Shown one piece after another: positions 1-4,769 of a stretch of DNA of 5,149 bases. Position numbers and translations under genes: made by a program. How positions within the stretch are numbered: the first letter of the stretch is position 1; each line of letters starts with the position of its first letter. Where the stretch lies: NCBI GenBank assembly GCA_937874815.1, contig CALNBW010000098.1:1-5149 (forward strand), read 5' to 3'. This DNA comes from an uncultured Bacillota bacterium (GTDB lineage: Bacteria; Bacillota; UBA994; UBA5500). The notes beneath the pieces are model-generated. The model was not told where the DNA came from, searched no databases, and was given only the letters and a program-made list of their open reading frames with translations.

Positions 1-665
1 GAGCTATAGCCGACGAGCAAGTGCAGCTGAACACGCTTAACATTCGCGATTTCGCCTTTGATAAGCACAAAATCGTGGATGACTATCCCTATGGCGGTGG
101 AGCTGGCATGGTTATGAAGCCCGAGCCCATCGGGCGGGCCATTGACGCTGCTAAGCAGGGCAACCCCAACGCGCGGGTTATCTACATGAGCCCCCAGGGC
201 CAAGTGTTTAACCAGCAGAAAGCGATAGAGTTGGCGGCCTGGGAGCAGCTGGTCATTCTTTGTGGCCACTATGAAGGGGTGGATGAGCGCGCTCTGGAGC
301 TGTATGTGGATGAAGAGATCTCTATCGGCGATTTCGTTTTGACCGGCGGAGAGCTCCCAGCAGCAGTGCTAGTGGACGCGGTGGTACGGCTCTTGCCAGG
401 AGTGCTTGGTTCGGATGAATCGGCAGCTCAGGATTCCTTTAGCGATGGTTTGCTGGAGCACCCCCACTATACGCGGCCGCCGGAGTTTGCGGGCCAGGTG
501 GTGCCAGAGATCTTGCTGTCAGGGCATCATGGGAACATAGCTACCTGGCGGCGTCAGGAATCATTGCGTCGTACCTGGGAGCGCCGGCCTGATTTATTAG
601 CTAAGGTCTCTCTTACGGCTACTGACCGTGCTTTTCTCAAACAGTTGGAACGCCCTGTAAAGTAA
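1..665 (+). CDS. trmD: tRNA (guanine-N1)-methyltransferase TrmD, 5' end missing
   Basis: TrmD uses S-adenosylmethionine to methylate N1 of G37, next to the anticodon of several tRNAs, which prevents +1 frameshifting; it is a cytoplasmic homodimer of the SPOUT (trefoil-knot) class. The reading frame is open to the window edge (first full codon at 3), and residues before the GTG at 21 continue the family alignment, so that GTG is an internal valine and not the start; roughly 25-30 N-terminal residues lie outside. Counting from that codon, visible family motifs are VDDYPYGGGAGMV (19-31), CGHYEGVDER (81-90) and the knot segment IGDFVLTGGELP (102-113), which binds SAM. Arg123 and Asp138 (in QDSF) match the family's catalytic Arg/Asp pair, and HPHYTRP follows. 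The C-terminal domain is complete (WRRQESLRRTWERRPDLL). It stops 60 bases before rplS, its usual neighbour. Confidence 0.97.
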   Translation, partial: AIADEQVQLNTLNIRDFAFDKHKIVDDYPYGGGAGMVMKPEPIGRAIDAAKQGNPNARVIYMSPQGQVFNQQKAIELAAWEQLVILCGHYEGVDERALELYVDEEISIGDFVLTGGELPAAVLVDAVVRLLPGVLGSDESAAQDSFSDGLLEHPHYTRPPEFAGQVVPEILLSGHHGNIATWRRQESLRRTWERRPDLLAKVSLTATDRAFLKQLERPVK

Positions 666-671
666 GTTTTG

Positions 672-700
672 TTTATGGCTATGGTAGAGTGTGATATAAT
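672..700 (+). promoter_or_regulatory. Probable sigma-A promoter of rplS (extended -10)
   Basis: A perfect TATAAT lies at 695-700, directly preceded by TGA at 692-694, which gives an extended -10 (TGn). The best -35 at 17-base spacing is the weak TTTATG at 672-677. Transcription would start near 706-708, right at the SD, leaving an untranslated leader of only about 20 bases. This would let rplS be expressed separately from the upstream trmD part of the operon. The -10 is clear by eye; activity is inferred. Confidence 0.7.
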
Positions 701-708
701 TTTTCGGC

Positions 709-719
709 AGGAGGGAGGT
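709..719 (+). promoter_or_regulatory. Strong ribosome binding site of rplS
   Basis: The run AGGAGGGAGGT contains two overlapping near-perfect SD cores. The second (GGAGGT, 714-719) sits 6 bases before the GTG at 726 and fixes that codon as the start, despite its not being ATG. Such strength suits a highly expressed ribosomal protein gene. Confidence 0.85.
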
Positions 720-725
720 TAGACT

Positions 726-1073
726 GTGAACATTTTACAAACCTTGGAGCAAAGCCAACTGCGTACGGATATCCCCGATTTCAAACCTGGCGATACAGTA
801 CGCGTTCATGTTAAAGTTGTGGAAGGTGCCCGCGAACGTATTCAGGTTTTTGAAGGTGTCGTTATTGCCCGCCGTGGTGGCGGCATCCGTGAGTCTTTTA
901 CGGTGCGTCGTGTTTCTTACGGCATCGGGGTGGAGCGGGTTTTCCCCTTGCACTCGCCACGGGTTGCCCAGATTGAGGTTGTCCGGCGCGGTCATGTGCG
1001 CCGTGCGAAGCTATATTATTTACGCAATCTAACGGGTAAGGCGGCACGCATTCGTGATGCACATCGTCGCTAG
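726..1073 (+). CDS. rplS: 50S ribosomal protein L19
   Basis: L19 is a structural protein of the large ribosomal subunit, located near the interface with the 30S subunit. The 115-residue product has the normal length (about 114-120). It matches the family end to end: FKPGDTVRVHVKVVEG (19-34), FEGVVIARRGGG (42-53), FTVRRVSYGIGVERVF (58-73), LHSPRV, then the basic RRGHVRRAKLYYLR and the terminal LTGKAARI. The GTG start is supported by a strong SD 6 bases upstream. The gene lies between trmD and lepB, the usual Bacillota arrangement, with its own promoter in the trmD-rplS gap and a hairpin with T-tract just after it. Tandem stop codons (TAG TAA, 1071-1076) end it. Nothing in the protein looks unusual. 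Confidence 0.98.
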   Translation: MNILQTLEQSQLRTDIPDFKPGDTVRVHVKVVEGARERIQVFEGVVIARRGGGIRESFTVRRVSYGIGVERVFPLHSPRVAQIEVVRRGHVRRAKLYYLRNLTGKAARIRDAHRR

Positions 1074-1081
1074 TAAGCTAC

Positions 1082-1105
1082 AAGGGACCGCTATGGTCCC
1101 TTTTT
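1082..1105 (+). terminator. Rho-independent terminator or attenuator after rplS
   Basis: A perfect 8-bp stem, AAGGGACC (1082-1089) with GGTCCCTT (1095-1102), closes a 5-base loop (GCTAT) and runs into five Ts (1101-1105). A second run of seven Ts (1111-1117) follows a few bases later. It starts 8 bases after the rplS stop codon. No convincing promoter is visible between it and lepB, so partial termination, giving more rplS than downstream mRNA, is more likely than a full stop. That last point is inference. Confidence 0.8.
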
Positions 1106-1135
1106 GCAAATTTTTTTGATTACGGCTAGCGCGAT

Positions 1136-1172
1136 GCCGGCAATTGTTGCCGGCTGTCTCCCTGCTGAGACA
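1136..1172 (+). promoter_or_regulatory. Two adjoining hairpins in the lepB leader
   Basis: The first hairpin has a perfect 8-bp stem, GCCGGCAA (1136-1143) with TTGCCGGC (1147-1154), and a 3-base loop. The second follows with no gap: TGTCTC (1155-1160) with GAGACA (1167-1172), 6-base loop. The last base of the second stem is the first A of the lepB SD region (1172-1178). Neither stem is followed by a T-run, so they are not ordinary terminators. They could stack coaxially and affect mRNA stability, processing or lepB translation; the role is unknown. Confidence 0.6.
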
Positions 1173-1185
1173 AAGGAGTGATTGG

Positions 1186-1707
1186 ATGCCTAATTGGCAG
1201 AAGGAGCTCAAGGAATGGATTAAAGCGCTACTCCTGGCGGTAGTCTTAGCAGTAGTACTGCGCGTATTTATCGTCGACAACTACATTGTTGATGGCGATT
1301 CCATGTTACCTACTCTGCATGATCAGGAGCGGGTCTTAGTTTATAAGTTAGGGCAGAAACTGGGGATCAGACCGCAACGAGGGGATATCGTGGTTTTTCA
1401 GTATGCGCGGGAGCCCTGGCGCGACTTTGTGAAGCGAGTTGTCGCCTTGGAAGGCGATCAGGTTGAAATCAAAGAAGGAAAACTGTATGTCAATGGGAAA
1501 GTCCAGAGCGAGCCCTATCTCAGCGCTCCCATGCTTGGCAGCTATGGGCCGGAAACTGTGCCGGCCGGCACGGTATTTGTCCTAGGCGATAACCGCAATA
1601 TTAGCATGGATAGCCGCGATATTGGTATGGTACGGCTGGATAGTATCAAGGGAAAAGCAGTCATCATTTATTGGCCGCTCAAATCATTGCGCTTAATTCA
1701 GCGCTAG
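1186..1707 (+). CDS. lepB: Type I signal peptidase (SipS/LepB type)
   Basis: This membrane serine protease cuts signal peptides from exported pre-proteins on the outer face of the cytoplasmic membrane. The ATG at 1186 is chosen because AAAGGAG (1172-1178) lies 7 bases before it and the protein then begins in the normal family way. The frame is open back to a TTG at 1144, but that codon is in the loop of a hairpin and adds 14 unrelated residues. The 173-residue product has one N-terminal membrane anchor (about 12-30). Box B, DGDSMLPTL, carries nucleophile Ser39; box D, FVKRVVALEGD, carries general base Lys83; box E, GDNRNISMDSRDIG, spans 134-147. The Ser-Lys dyad marks the bacterial (P-type) enzyme rather than the Ser-His ER type. 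Length is close to Bacillus SipS. It ends 27 bases before rbgA. Confidence 0.97.
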   Translation: MPNWQKELKEWIKALLLAVVLAVVLRVFIVDNYIVDGDSMLPTLHDQERVLVYKLGQKLGIRPQRGDIVVFQYAREPWRDFVKRVVALEGDQVEIKEGKLYVNGKVQSEPYLSAPMLGSYGPETVPAGTVFVLGDNRNISMDSRDIGMVRLDSIKGKAVIIYWPLKSLRLIQR

Positions 1708-1717
1708 GGAATCTCGG

Positions 1718-1737
1718 TAGGGGAGGTGGACCATTTG
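1718..1737 (+). promoter_or_regulatory. RBS and TTG start that define the rbgA N-terminus
   Basis: TAGGGGAGGTGG (1718-1729) is a near-ideal SD. The upstream in-frame GTG at 1726 lies inside this SD and cannot be used with it. The TTG at 1735 is 6 bases after the GGAGGTG core and gives a protein beginning MSIHWFPGHMAKA, in line with the RbgA family start. Confidence 0.85.
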
Positions 1738-2616
1738 TCCATACACTGGTTCCCTGGGCATATGGCGAAAGCCAAACGCTTGTTATTAGAGAACATGAAG
1801 CTAGTCGATGTCGTAGTCGAGTTGCGGGATGCCCGCATTCCCGAAGCCAGTGCTAATCCTTTATTGGCGAAGATTATGGGGCGTAAACCCCGTATTGTTG
1901 TGCTGGCGAAGACCGATCTAGCTGATAGCGAACAAACTAAGGCTTGGCTGACCTACTTTGAGCAAGTTGAGCGTACCAAAGCTGTAGGTCTTAATTTGAA
2001 AGGTAGAAACGAAGCTACCCGCTTGCTGCTACCGCAGGTCAAAGCTTTAGCTGATCCTTTGGTGCCACGCAGCAAACAAGGTAATTTTCCGTTGCGCCCG
2101 GCGCGCACCATGATTGTCGGTATCCCGAATATAGGTAAGTCTACTCTGATCAACTCCCTGGCTGGCAGAGCCACTGCCAAGACCGGCGCGCTGCCGGGAG
2201 TCACTCGTCAAAAACAGTGGATCAAACTGAGTGATGGCAGCGAGTTGTTAGATACGCCCGGTATTCTCTGGCCCAAGCTCGATGACCCCCTAGTGGCGCG
2301 CCAGCTAGCAGTAACAGGTGCCATTGGGCAGGGTGGTTTTGACGAGTACGAATTAGCCACCTGGCTACTGCATTATTTGGCCAACAATTTTCCCGCCCTC
2401 TTAGCCAGGTACAAACTTACTGATACTGATTTGCCTGGCGCTGAGCTGTTGGAGGCGGTGGGTAGGGCGCGGGGCTGCTTGATCGCGGGCGGTAACGTGG
2501 ATCTGTCGCGCGCAGCTGATATCGTCTTGAGCGACTTCCGCTCGGGCAAGCTCGGGCCGGTCACGCTAGAGTCTCCGCCGCGGCGCGGGAACAAGAGGGA
2601 AAATGAAGATGTCTAG
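1735..2616 (+). CDS. rbgA: Ribosome biogenesis GTPase RbgA (YlqF), TTG start
   Basis: RbgA is a circularly permuted GTPase needed for a late step of 50S assembly in Bacillus subtilis. The 293-residue product keeps the permuted motif order: N-terminal WFPGHMAKA with the family's catalytic His9, G4-like AKTD (58-61), G1 P-loop GIPNIGKST (129-137), G2 Thr157 in PGVT, and G3 DTPG (173-176) followed by ILWPK. The C-terminal RNA-binding domain shows GRARGCLIAGGNVDL and DFRSGKLG. The start is TTG 1735, since the longer GTG 1726 overlaps the SD. An oddity is the G4 motif: the usual NKxD has Ala58 for Asn. The extreme C-terminus is charged (RRGNKRENEDV) and its codons overlap the start of rnhB. The link with trmD and rplS fits a ribosome theme. 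Confidence 0.96.
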   Translation: MSIHWFPGHMAKAKRLLLENMKLVDVVVELRDARIPEASANPLLAKIMGRKPRIVVLAKTDLADSEQTKAWLTYFEQVERTKAVGLNLKGRNEATRLLLPQVKALADPLVPRSKQGNFPLRPARTMIVGIPNIGKSTLINSLAGRATAKTGALPGVTRQKQWIKLSDGSELLDTPGILWPKLDDPLVARQLAVTGAIGQGGFDEYELATWLLHYLANNFPALLARYKLTDTDLPGAELLEAVGRARGCLIAGGNVDLSRAADIVLSDFRSGKLGPVTLESPPRRGNKRENEDV

Positions 2617-3412
2617 TATTGCCGCTATGACAGTGGCAGAGGTGAATGCTTGGTTAGCTGGCAAGCAAGGGGAAATCAGCGCTGATGACTTGGCGAGCTT
2701 ACGCCAAGATCAGCGCAAAGGTGTGCGCCAGTTGGCCGAACGATACGAACTCAATCAGGCGCGAGCGCAGGCAGAACGACAGCGGGTGGCCAGAATGTGG
2801 CGTCTGGAGGAGAAGGCTTGGGCTGCTGGCTATGAGTTAGTAGCAGGGATCGATGAAGCAGGCTGTGGCCCCTTAGCAGGGCCCGTAGTCGCTGCGGCCG
2901 TAGTCTTTACCCAGGCTAAGCCTATCATCGGCCTTAATGACTCTAAGCAGCTCTCTGAAACAAAACGCGAGCAGCTCTATGCAATTATCAAAAACGAAGC
3001 CGCCGCCGTAGGTGTCGGCATTATTAGCAACCAAGAGGTTGATAGGCTTAACATTCTGCAGGCCGCTAAGCTAGCTATGCAGCAGGCTGTGCAGGCGTTA
3101 CCGTTAGTCCCTAATCTGGCCCTTGTCGACGGCAACCAAGCTAGGCTACCGAATCTAAGCCTGCCTTGTCGGGCCATTCTAGATGGTGACGCCCTGTCCG
3201 CTAGTATAGCGGCAGCATCTATCATCGCCAAGGTGACGCGAGATCAGCTAATGGCAGAGCTAGACACCGTCTACCCCGGCTATGGCTTTGGGCAACATAA
3301 GGGTTACCCTAGCCGTGAGCATTATGCGGCGCTGCACCAATTGGGGCCAACGCCAGTACATAGACAGACCTTCTTGCGCAAGTTCTATGAGGCGAACCGC
3401 GATGAACACTAG
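2609..3412 (+). CDS. rnhB: Ribonuclease HII with N-terminal extension
   Basis: RNase HII cuts 5' of ribonucleotides embedded in DNA and starts ribonucleotide excision repair; it also cuts RNA in RNA-DNA hybrids. ATG 2609 is preferred: GAGG (2595-2598) is 10 bases upstream, against only 4 bases for the ATG at 2603, which would add two residues. The product has 267 residues. Residues 1-75 are an Arg/Gln/Glu-rich, probably helical extension like that of B. subtilis RnhB (255 residues). The catalytic domain starts at AGIDEAGCGPLAGPVV. The four acidic catalytic residues are visible: Asp82, Glu83, Asp174 (LALVDG) and Asp212 (KVTRD); the conserved Tyr233 is in HKGY, and GPTPVHRQTF follows. The GRG substrate-recognition motif reads GCG (85-87), an unusual change. 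The gene overlaps rbgA by 8 bases and yraN by 11, suggesting translational coupling. Confidence 0.95.
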   Translation: MSSIAAMTVAEVNAWLAGKQGEISADDLASLRQDQRKGVRQLAERYELNQARAQAERQRVARMWRLEEKAWAAGYELVAGIDEAGCGPLAGPVVAAAVVFTQAKPIIGLNDSKQLSETKREQLYAIIKNEAAAVGVGIISNQEVDRLNILQAAKLAMQQAVQALPLVPNLALVDGNQARLPNLSLPCRAILDGDALSASIAAASIIAKVTRDQLMAELDTVYPGYGFGQHKGYPSREHYAALHQLGPTPVHRQTFLRKFYEANRDEH

Positions 3413-3764
3413 GGAACTAGGGCGTTACGGCGAGGATATTGCTGTACGCTACCTGGAGGAACGCGGTTATCGGCTCATCGCCCGCAATTTTTATTGCCGG
3501 TACGGAGAGCTCGACCTGATCATGCAACAGGGTCGTCAGCTAGTCTTTGTGGAAGTAAAGGCGCGCACCAGTTCTCGTTATGGTTTCCCGGAAGATGCCG
3601 TTAACTTCCAGAAGCTGCGTAAGCTCAGACAGGCCATTGCGGTATATCTGGAGCAGGAGCAAGCTCCGCGGCATTACGGCTTGCGCCTGGATGCGATTGC
3701 CGTTGACCTAGAGCGGCAGACCTATCGTGTCATGGATATTAGACATTACCAGAATATTGGTTGA
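3402..3764 (+). CDS. yraN: UPF0102 (YraN) family protein, nuclease-like fold
   Basis: This belongs to the widespread YraN/UPF0102 family, predicted to have a PD-(D/E)xK endonuclease-like fold; its exact role is not settled. ATG 3402 is chosen because GAGG (3389-3392) lies 9 bases upstream and the product then starts MNTRELGRYGEDIA, the usual family opening. The frame is open back to 3282, but those 40 extra codons lie in rnhB and match nothing. The 120-residue length is typical. Core residues are Glu11 in GRYGED, Asp38 in YGELDLI, and Glu51 and Lys53 in FVEVKAR, which form the expected D...ExK site. The C-terminal half has the helical stretch with FPEDAVNFQKLRKLRQA seen in the family. It overlaps the end of rnhB by 11 bases, and this rnhB-yraN pairing is common in Bacillota. 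Confidence 0.94.
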   Translation: MNTRELGRYGEDIAVRYLEERGYRLIARNFYCRYGELDLIMQQGRQLVFVEVKARTSSRYGFPEDAVNFQKLRKLRQAIAVYLEQEQAPRHYGLRLDAIAVDLERQTYRVMDIRHYQNIG

Positions 3765-3848
3765 CTTCGTTCCTAACGGGCCGGTCACTGCATATACATA
3801 GTTAGGGCGACTTGCAGGGCTAGTCCACAAGGGAAGGGGAAGATCAGC

Positions 3849-4022
3849 TTGAAACATCCACGACTACAGCGGGCTTGGTGCGATTTTCTAGACATGGCTG
3901 CGCTTTGGGCAATCGCCGTTATTATCTTTATTGAGATGGTGCGGCTGATTTTTACCCCAAGTAGCATAGATGCTATCGTACTGGTGCTGAGCATCATTGT
4001 TCTGTTGAGCATACTTAAATAA
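3849..4022 (+). CDS. Putative small two-helix membrane protein (57 residues)
   Basis: No family is recognised. A TTG at 3849 opens a 57-codon frame ending at TAA 4020-4022. AGGGG (3835-3839) lies 9 bases upstream, a plausible SD. The product begins with a basic, polar segment (KHPRLQRAW). It has two hydrophobic stretches, about residues 16-35 (MAALWAIAVIIFIEMVRLIF) and 40-56 (starting IDAIVLVLSIIVL), split by a short TPSS turn, and ends in Lys. This pattern suits a small hairpin-like membrane protein. Support comes from placement: it lies 84 bases after yraN, on the same strand, and an intrinsic terminator begins at its stop codon, as expected for the last gene of an operon. No promoter with good spacing was seen before it, so it is probably read through from yraN. 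Without homologues it remains a prediction. Confidence 0.6.
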   Translation: MKHPRLQRAWCDFLDMAALWAIAVIIFIEMVRLIFTPSSIDAIVLVLSIIVLLSILK

Positions 4023-4025
4023 AAG

Positions 4026-4046
4026 CCAGGCTAAGCCTGGTTTTTT
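4026..4046 (+). terminator. Intrinsic terminator ending the trmD-yraN operon
   Basis: A GC-rich 6-bp stem, CCAGGC (4026-4031) with GCCTGG (4035-4040), closes a TAA loop and is followed by six Ts (4041-4046). Upstream A residues can pair with the T-run and lengthen the stem, which could also make it partly active on the opposite strand. It begins three bases after the stop codon of the small ORF and separates the housekeeping unit from the next one. Confidence 0.9.
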
Positions 4047-4057
4047 GCTTTTTATTT

Positions 4058-4086
4058 TTGCCTTTAAAAGAGTTATGGTTTAATAT
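4058..4086 (+). promoter_or_regulatory. Probable promoter of the 4157-5149 gene pair
   Basis: Two overlapping readings exist. TTGCCT (4058-4063) with TAATAT (4081-4086) has the ideal 17-base spacer. Alternatively TTTAAT (4079-4084) is preceded by TGG (4076-4078), an extended -10 one mismatch from consensus, with the same -35 at a short 15-base spacer. The surroundings are AT-rich and lie between a strong terminator and a gene, which favours a real promoter. Start would fall near 4091-4094, giving a leader of about 65 bases. Confidence 0.6.
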
Positions 4087-4102
4087 TTAAATATGGATAC
4101 AT

Positions 4103-4147
4103 CTCCTTAGGGCGTTGCATGAGTTCGCAACTACTATTATCAAGGGG
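4103..4147 (+). promoter_or_regulatory. Leader able to pair with and mask the SD of the 4157 gene
   Basis: CTCCTT (4103-4108) can pair with AAGGGG (4142-4147), the core of the SD, with five Watson-Crick pairs and one G-T (G-U in RNA). Enclosed within it is a smaller hairpin, GTTGC (4114-4118) with GCAAC (4127-4131), 8-base loop. If formed, the outer helix would hide the ribosome binding site. The pairing is visible in the sequence; regulation is inference, and 6-bp helices are easy to find by chance. Confidence 0.4.
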
Positions 4148-4156
4148 TGAAAGCAA

Positions 4157-4648
4157 ATGAGCTTTAGGAAGCTTACTAGAATTGTTGCCCTGTTCCTTAT
4201 AGCATGGCTGGTTCTGCTAAGCTATCGTTTGCTTTTTAAACCTGCTAAACCAGAGATATTTATCCATTATTACCTTACGGAGTTACCCCCAAGTGATCAG
4301 GTTGCCCTACCACTTGAGGTGGAGGAATGGAAGAGCCGCGCCTTAGATTTGAAGCAGGACGGATATTACCTCACACGTACGCGCGTCTCTGATAACACGG
4401 TAGTTTTCTACCTCTTATCCACGTACCAAGAAGGAAATGTTAGCATATGGCCTGATGCAAAAGGAGGAACGGTTAGATTCGAGTTCAGGGGTGGGCATTT
4501 TCAGGCACCTGTCTATGCAATTCACGTTGTCAATACGGTGCTGAAGACGATGGAACTGAGAACGCCACATGGCTGGGCAACTGTAGACGCGGATAATATC
4601 CCCACTATAAGCGAGCCTCCACTGAGGCTGAAGGTTAAGTTTGACTGA
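4157..4648 (+). CDS. Unrecognised membrane-anchored extracytoplasmic protein
   Basis: No family is recognised. The ATG at 4157 follows AAGGGGTGA (4142-4150) by 6 bases, a good SD. The 163-residue product has a short basic N-terminus (SFRKLTR), one hydrophobic helix (about 9-27, starting IVALFLIAWLVLL) and then a soluble part of about 136 residues. There is no lipobox; the protein has no cysteine at all. By the positive-inside rule, the soluble part should be outside the membrane. It alternates hydrophobic and polar residues in a way that suggests beta strands (for example TVVFYLLSTY, GTVRFEFRGG, PLRLKVKF). The ORF starts a new transcription unit after a terminator and promoter. It is followed after 121 bases by another single-pass protein, so the two may act together at the cell surface. 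Confidence 0.82.
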   Translation: MSFRKLTRIVALFLIAWLVLLSYRLLFKPAKPEIFIHYYLTELPPSDQVALPLEVEEWKSRALDLKQDGYYLTRTRVSDNTVVFYLLSTYQEGNVSIWPDAKGGTVRFEFRGGHFQAPVYAIHVVNTVLKTMELRTPHGWATVDADNIPTISEPPLRLKVKFD

Positions 4649-4719
4649 CAGAGACAGTCATGAAAAGGCATCTTACGCAAGGGCCCTGAACAGTCATAGT
4701 GAAGCTGTAGCTTACTAAG

Positions 4720-4748
4720 AGCAAGCAGCGCCGACAACGCTGTTTGCT
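4720..4748 (+). promoter_or_regulatory. 11-bp stem-loop before the 4770 gene
   Basis: AGCAAGCAGCG (4720-4730) pairs over its full length with CGCTGTTTGCT (4738-4748), with a single G-T (G-U) pair and a 7-base loop (CCGACAA). No T-run follows, so it is not a normal terminator. It sits 7 bases upstream of the SD of the next gene (4756-4763). It is the strongest inverted repeat in the 121-base gap 4649-4769, which otherwise shows a 6-bp dyad over the upstream stop codon (4642-4647 with 4655-4660), a repeated ACAGTCAT (4654-4661 and 4690-4697) and no clear promoter. An mRNA processing or stability element is possible. Confidence 0.55.
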
Positions 4749-4769
4749 GTAACAGAAAGGGGATAGAAG

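Noticed and set aside
21..23. GTG as the start of trmD
   Set aside because: The frame is open to the window edge and the codons at 3-20 continue the TrmD alignment; the conserved N-terminal part of the enzyme lies upstream, so this is an internal Val.
1144..1185. Longer lepB start at TTG 1144
   Set aside because: It lies in the loop of a hairpin, has no SD, and adds 14 residues foreign to the family; ATG 1186 has a good SD.
735..1280. Shadow ORFs in other frames over rplS and the lepB start (735-995 minus, 808-1032 plus, 1029-1280 minus)
   Set aside because: They overlap clear conserved genes and have no family match.
1726..1734. GTG 1726 as the start of rbgA
   Set aside because: It is part of the SD itself; TTG 1735 has correct spacing and gives the family N-terminus.
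3282..3401. Upstream extension of the yraN frame
   Set aside because: It lies wholly within rnhB, shows no family similarity, and ATG 3402 has its own SD.
3761..3798. TTGACT (3761-3766) with TATACA (3793-3798) as a promoter for the small ORF
   Set aside because: The spacer would be 26 bases, far too long; no -10 exists at 16-18 bases.
3772..3806. Inverted repeat CCTAAC / GTTAGG after yraN
   Set aside because: It is only 6 bp with a 23-base loop and no T-run; likely chance.
3785..4012. Minus-strand ORF of 75 codons opposite the small membrane ORF
   Set aside because: No SD precedes its start, its composition is not protein-like, and the plus-strand frame has an SD, membrane pattern and terminator.
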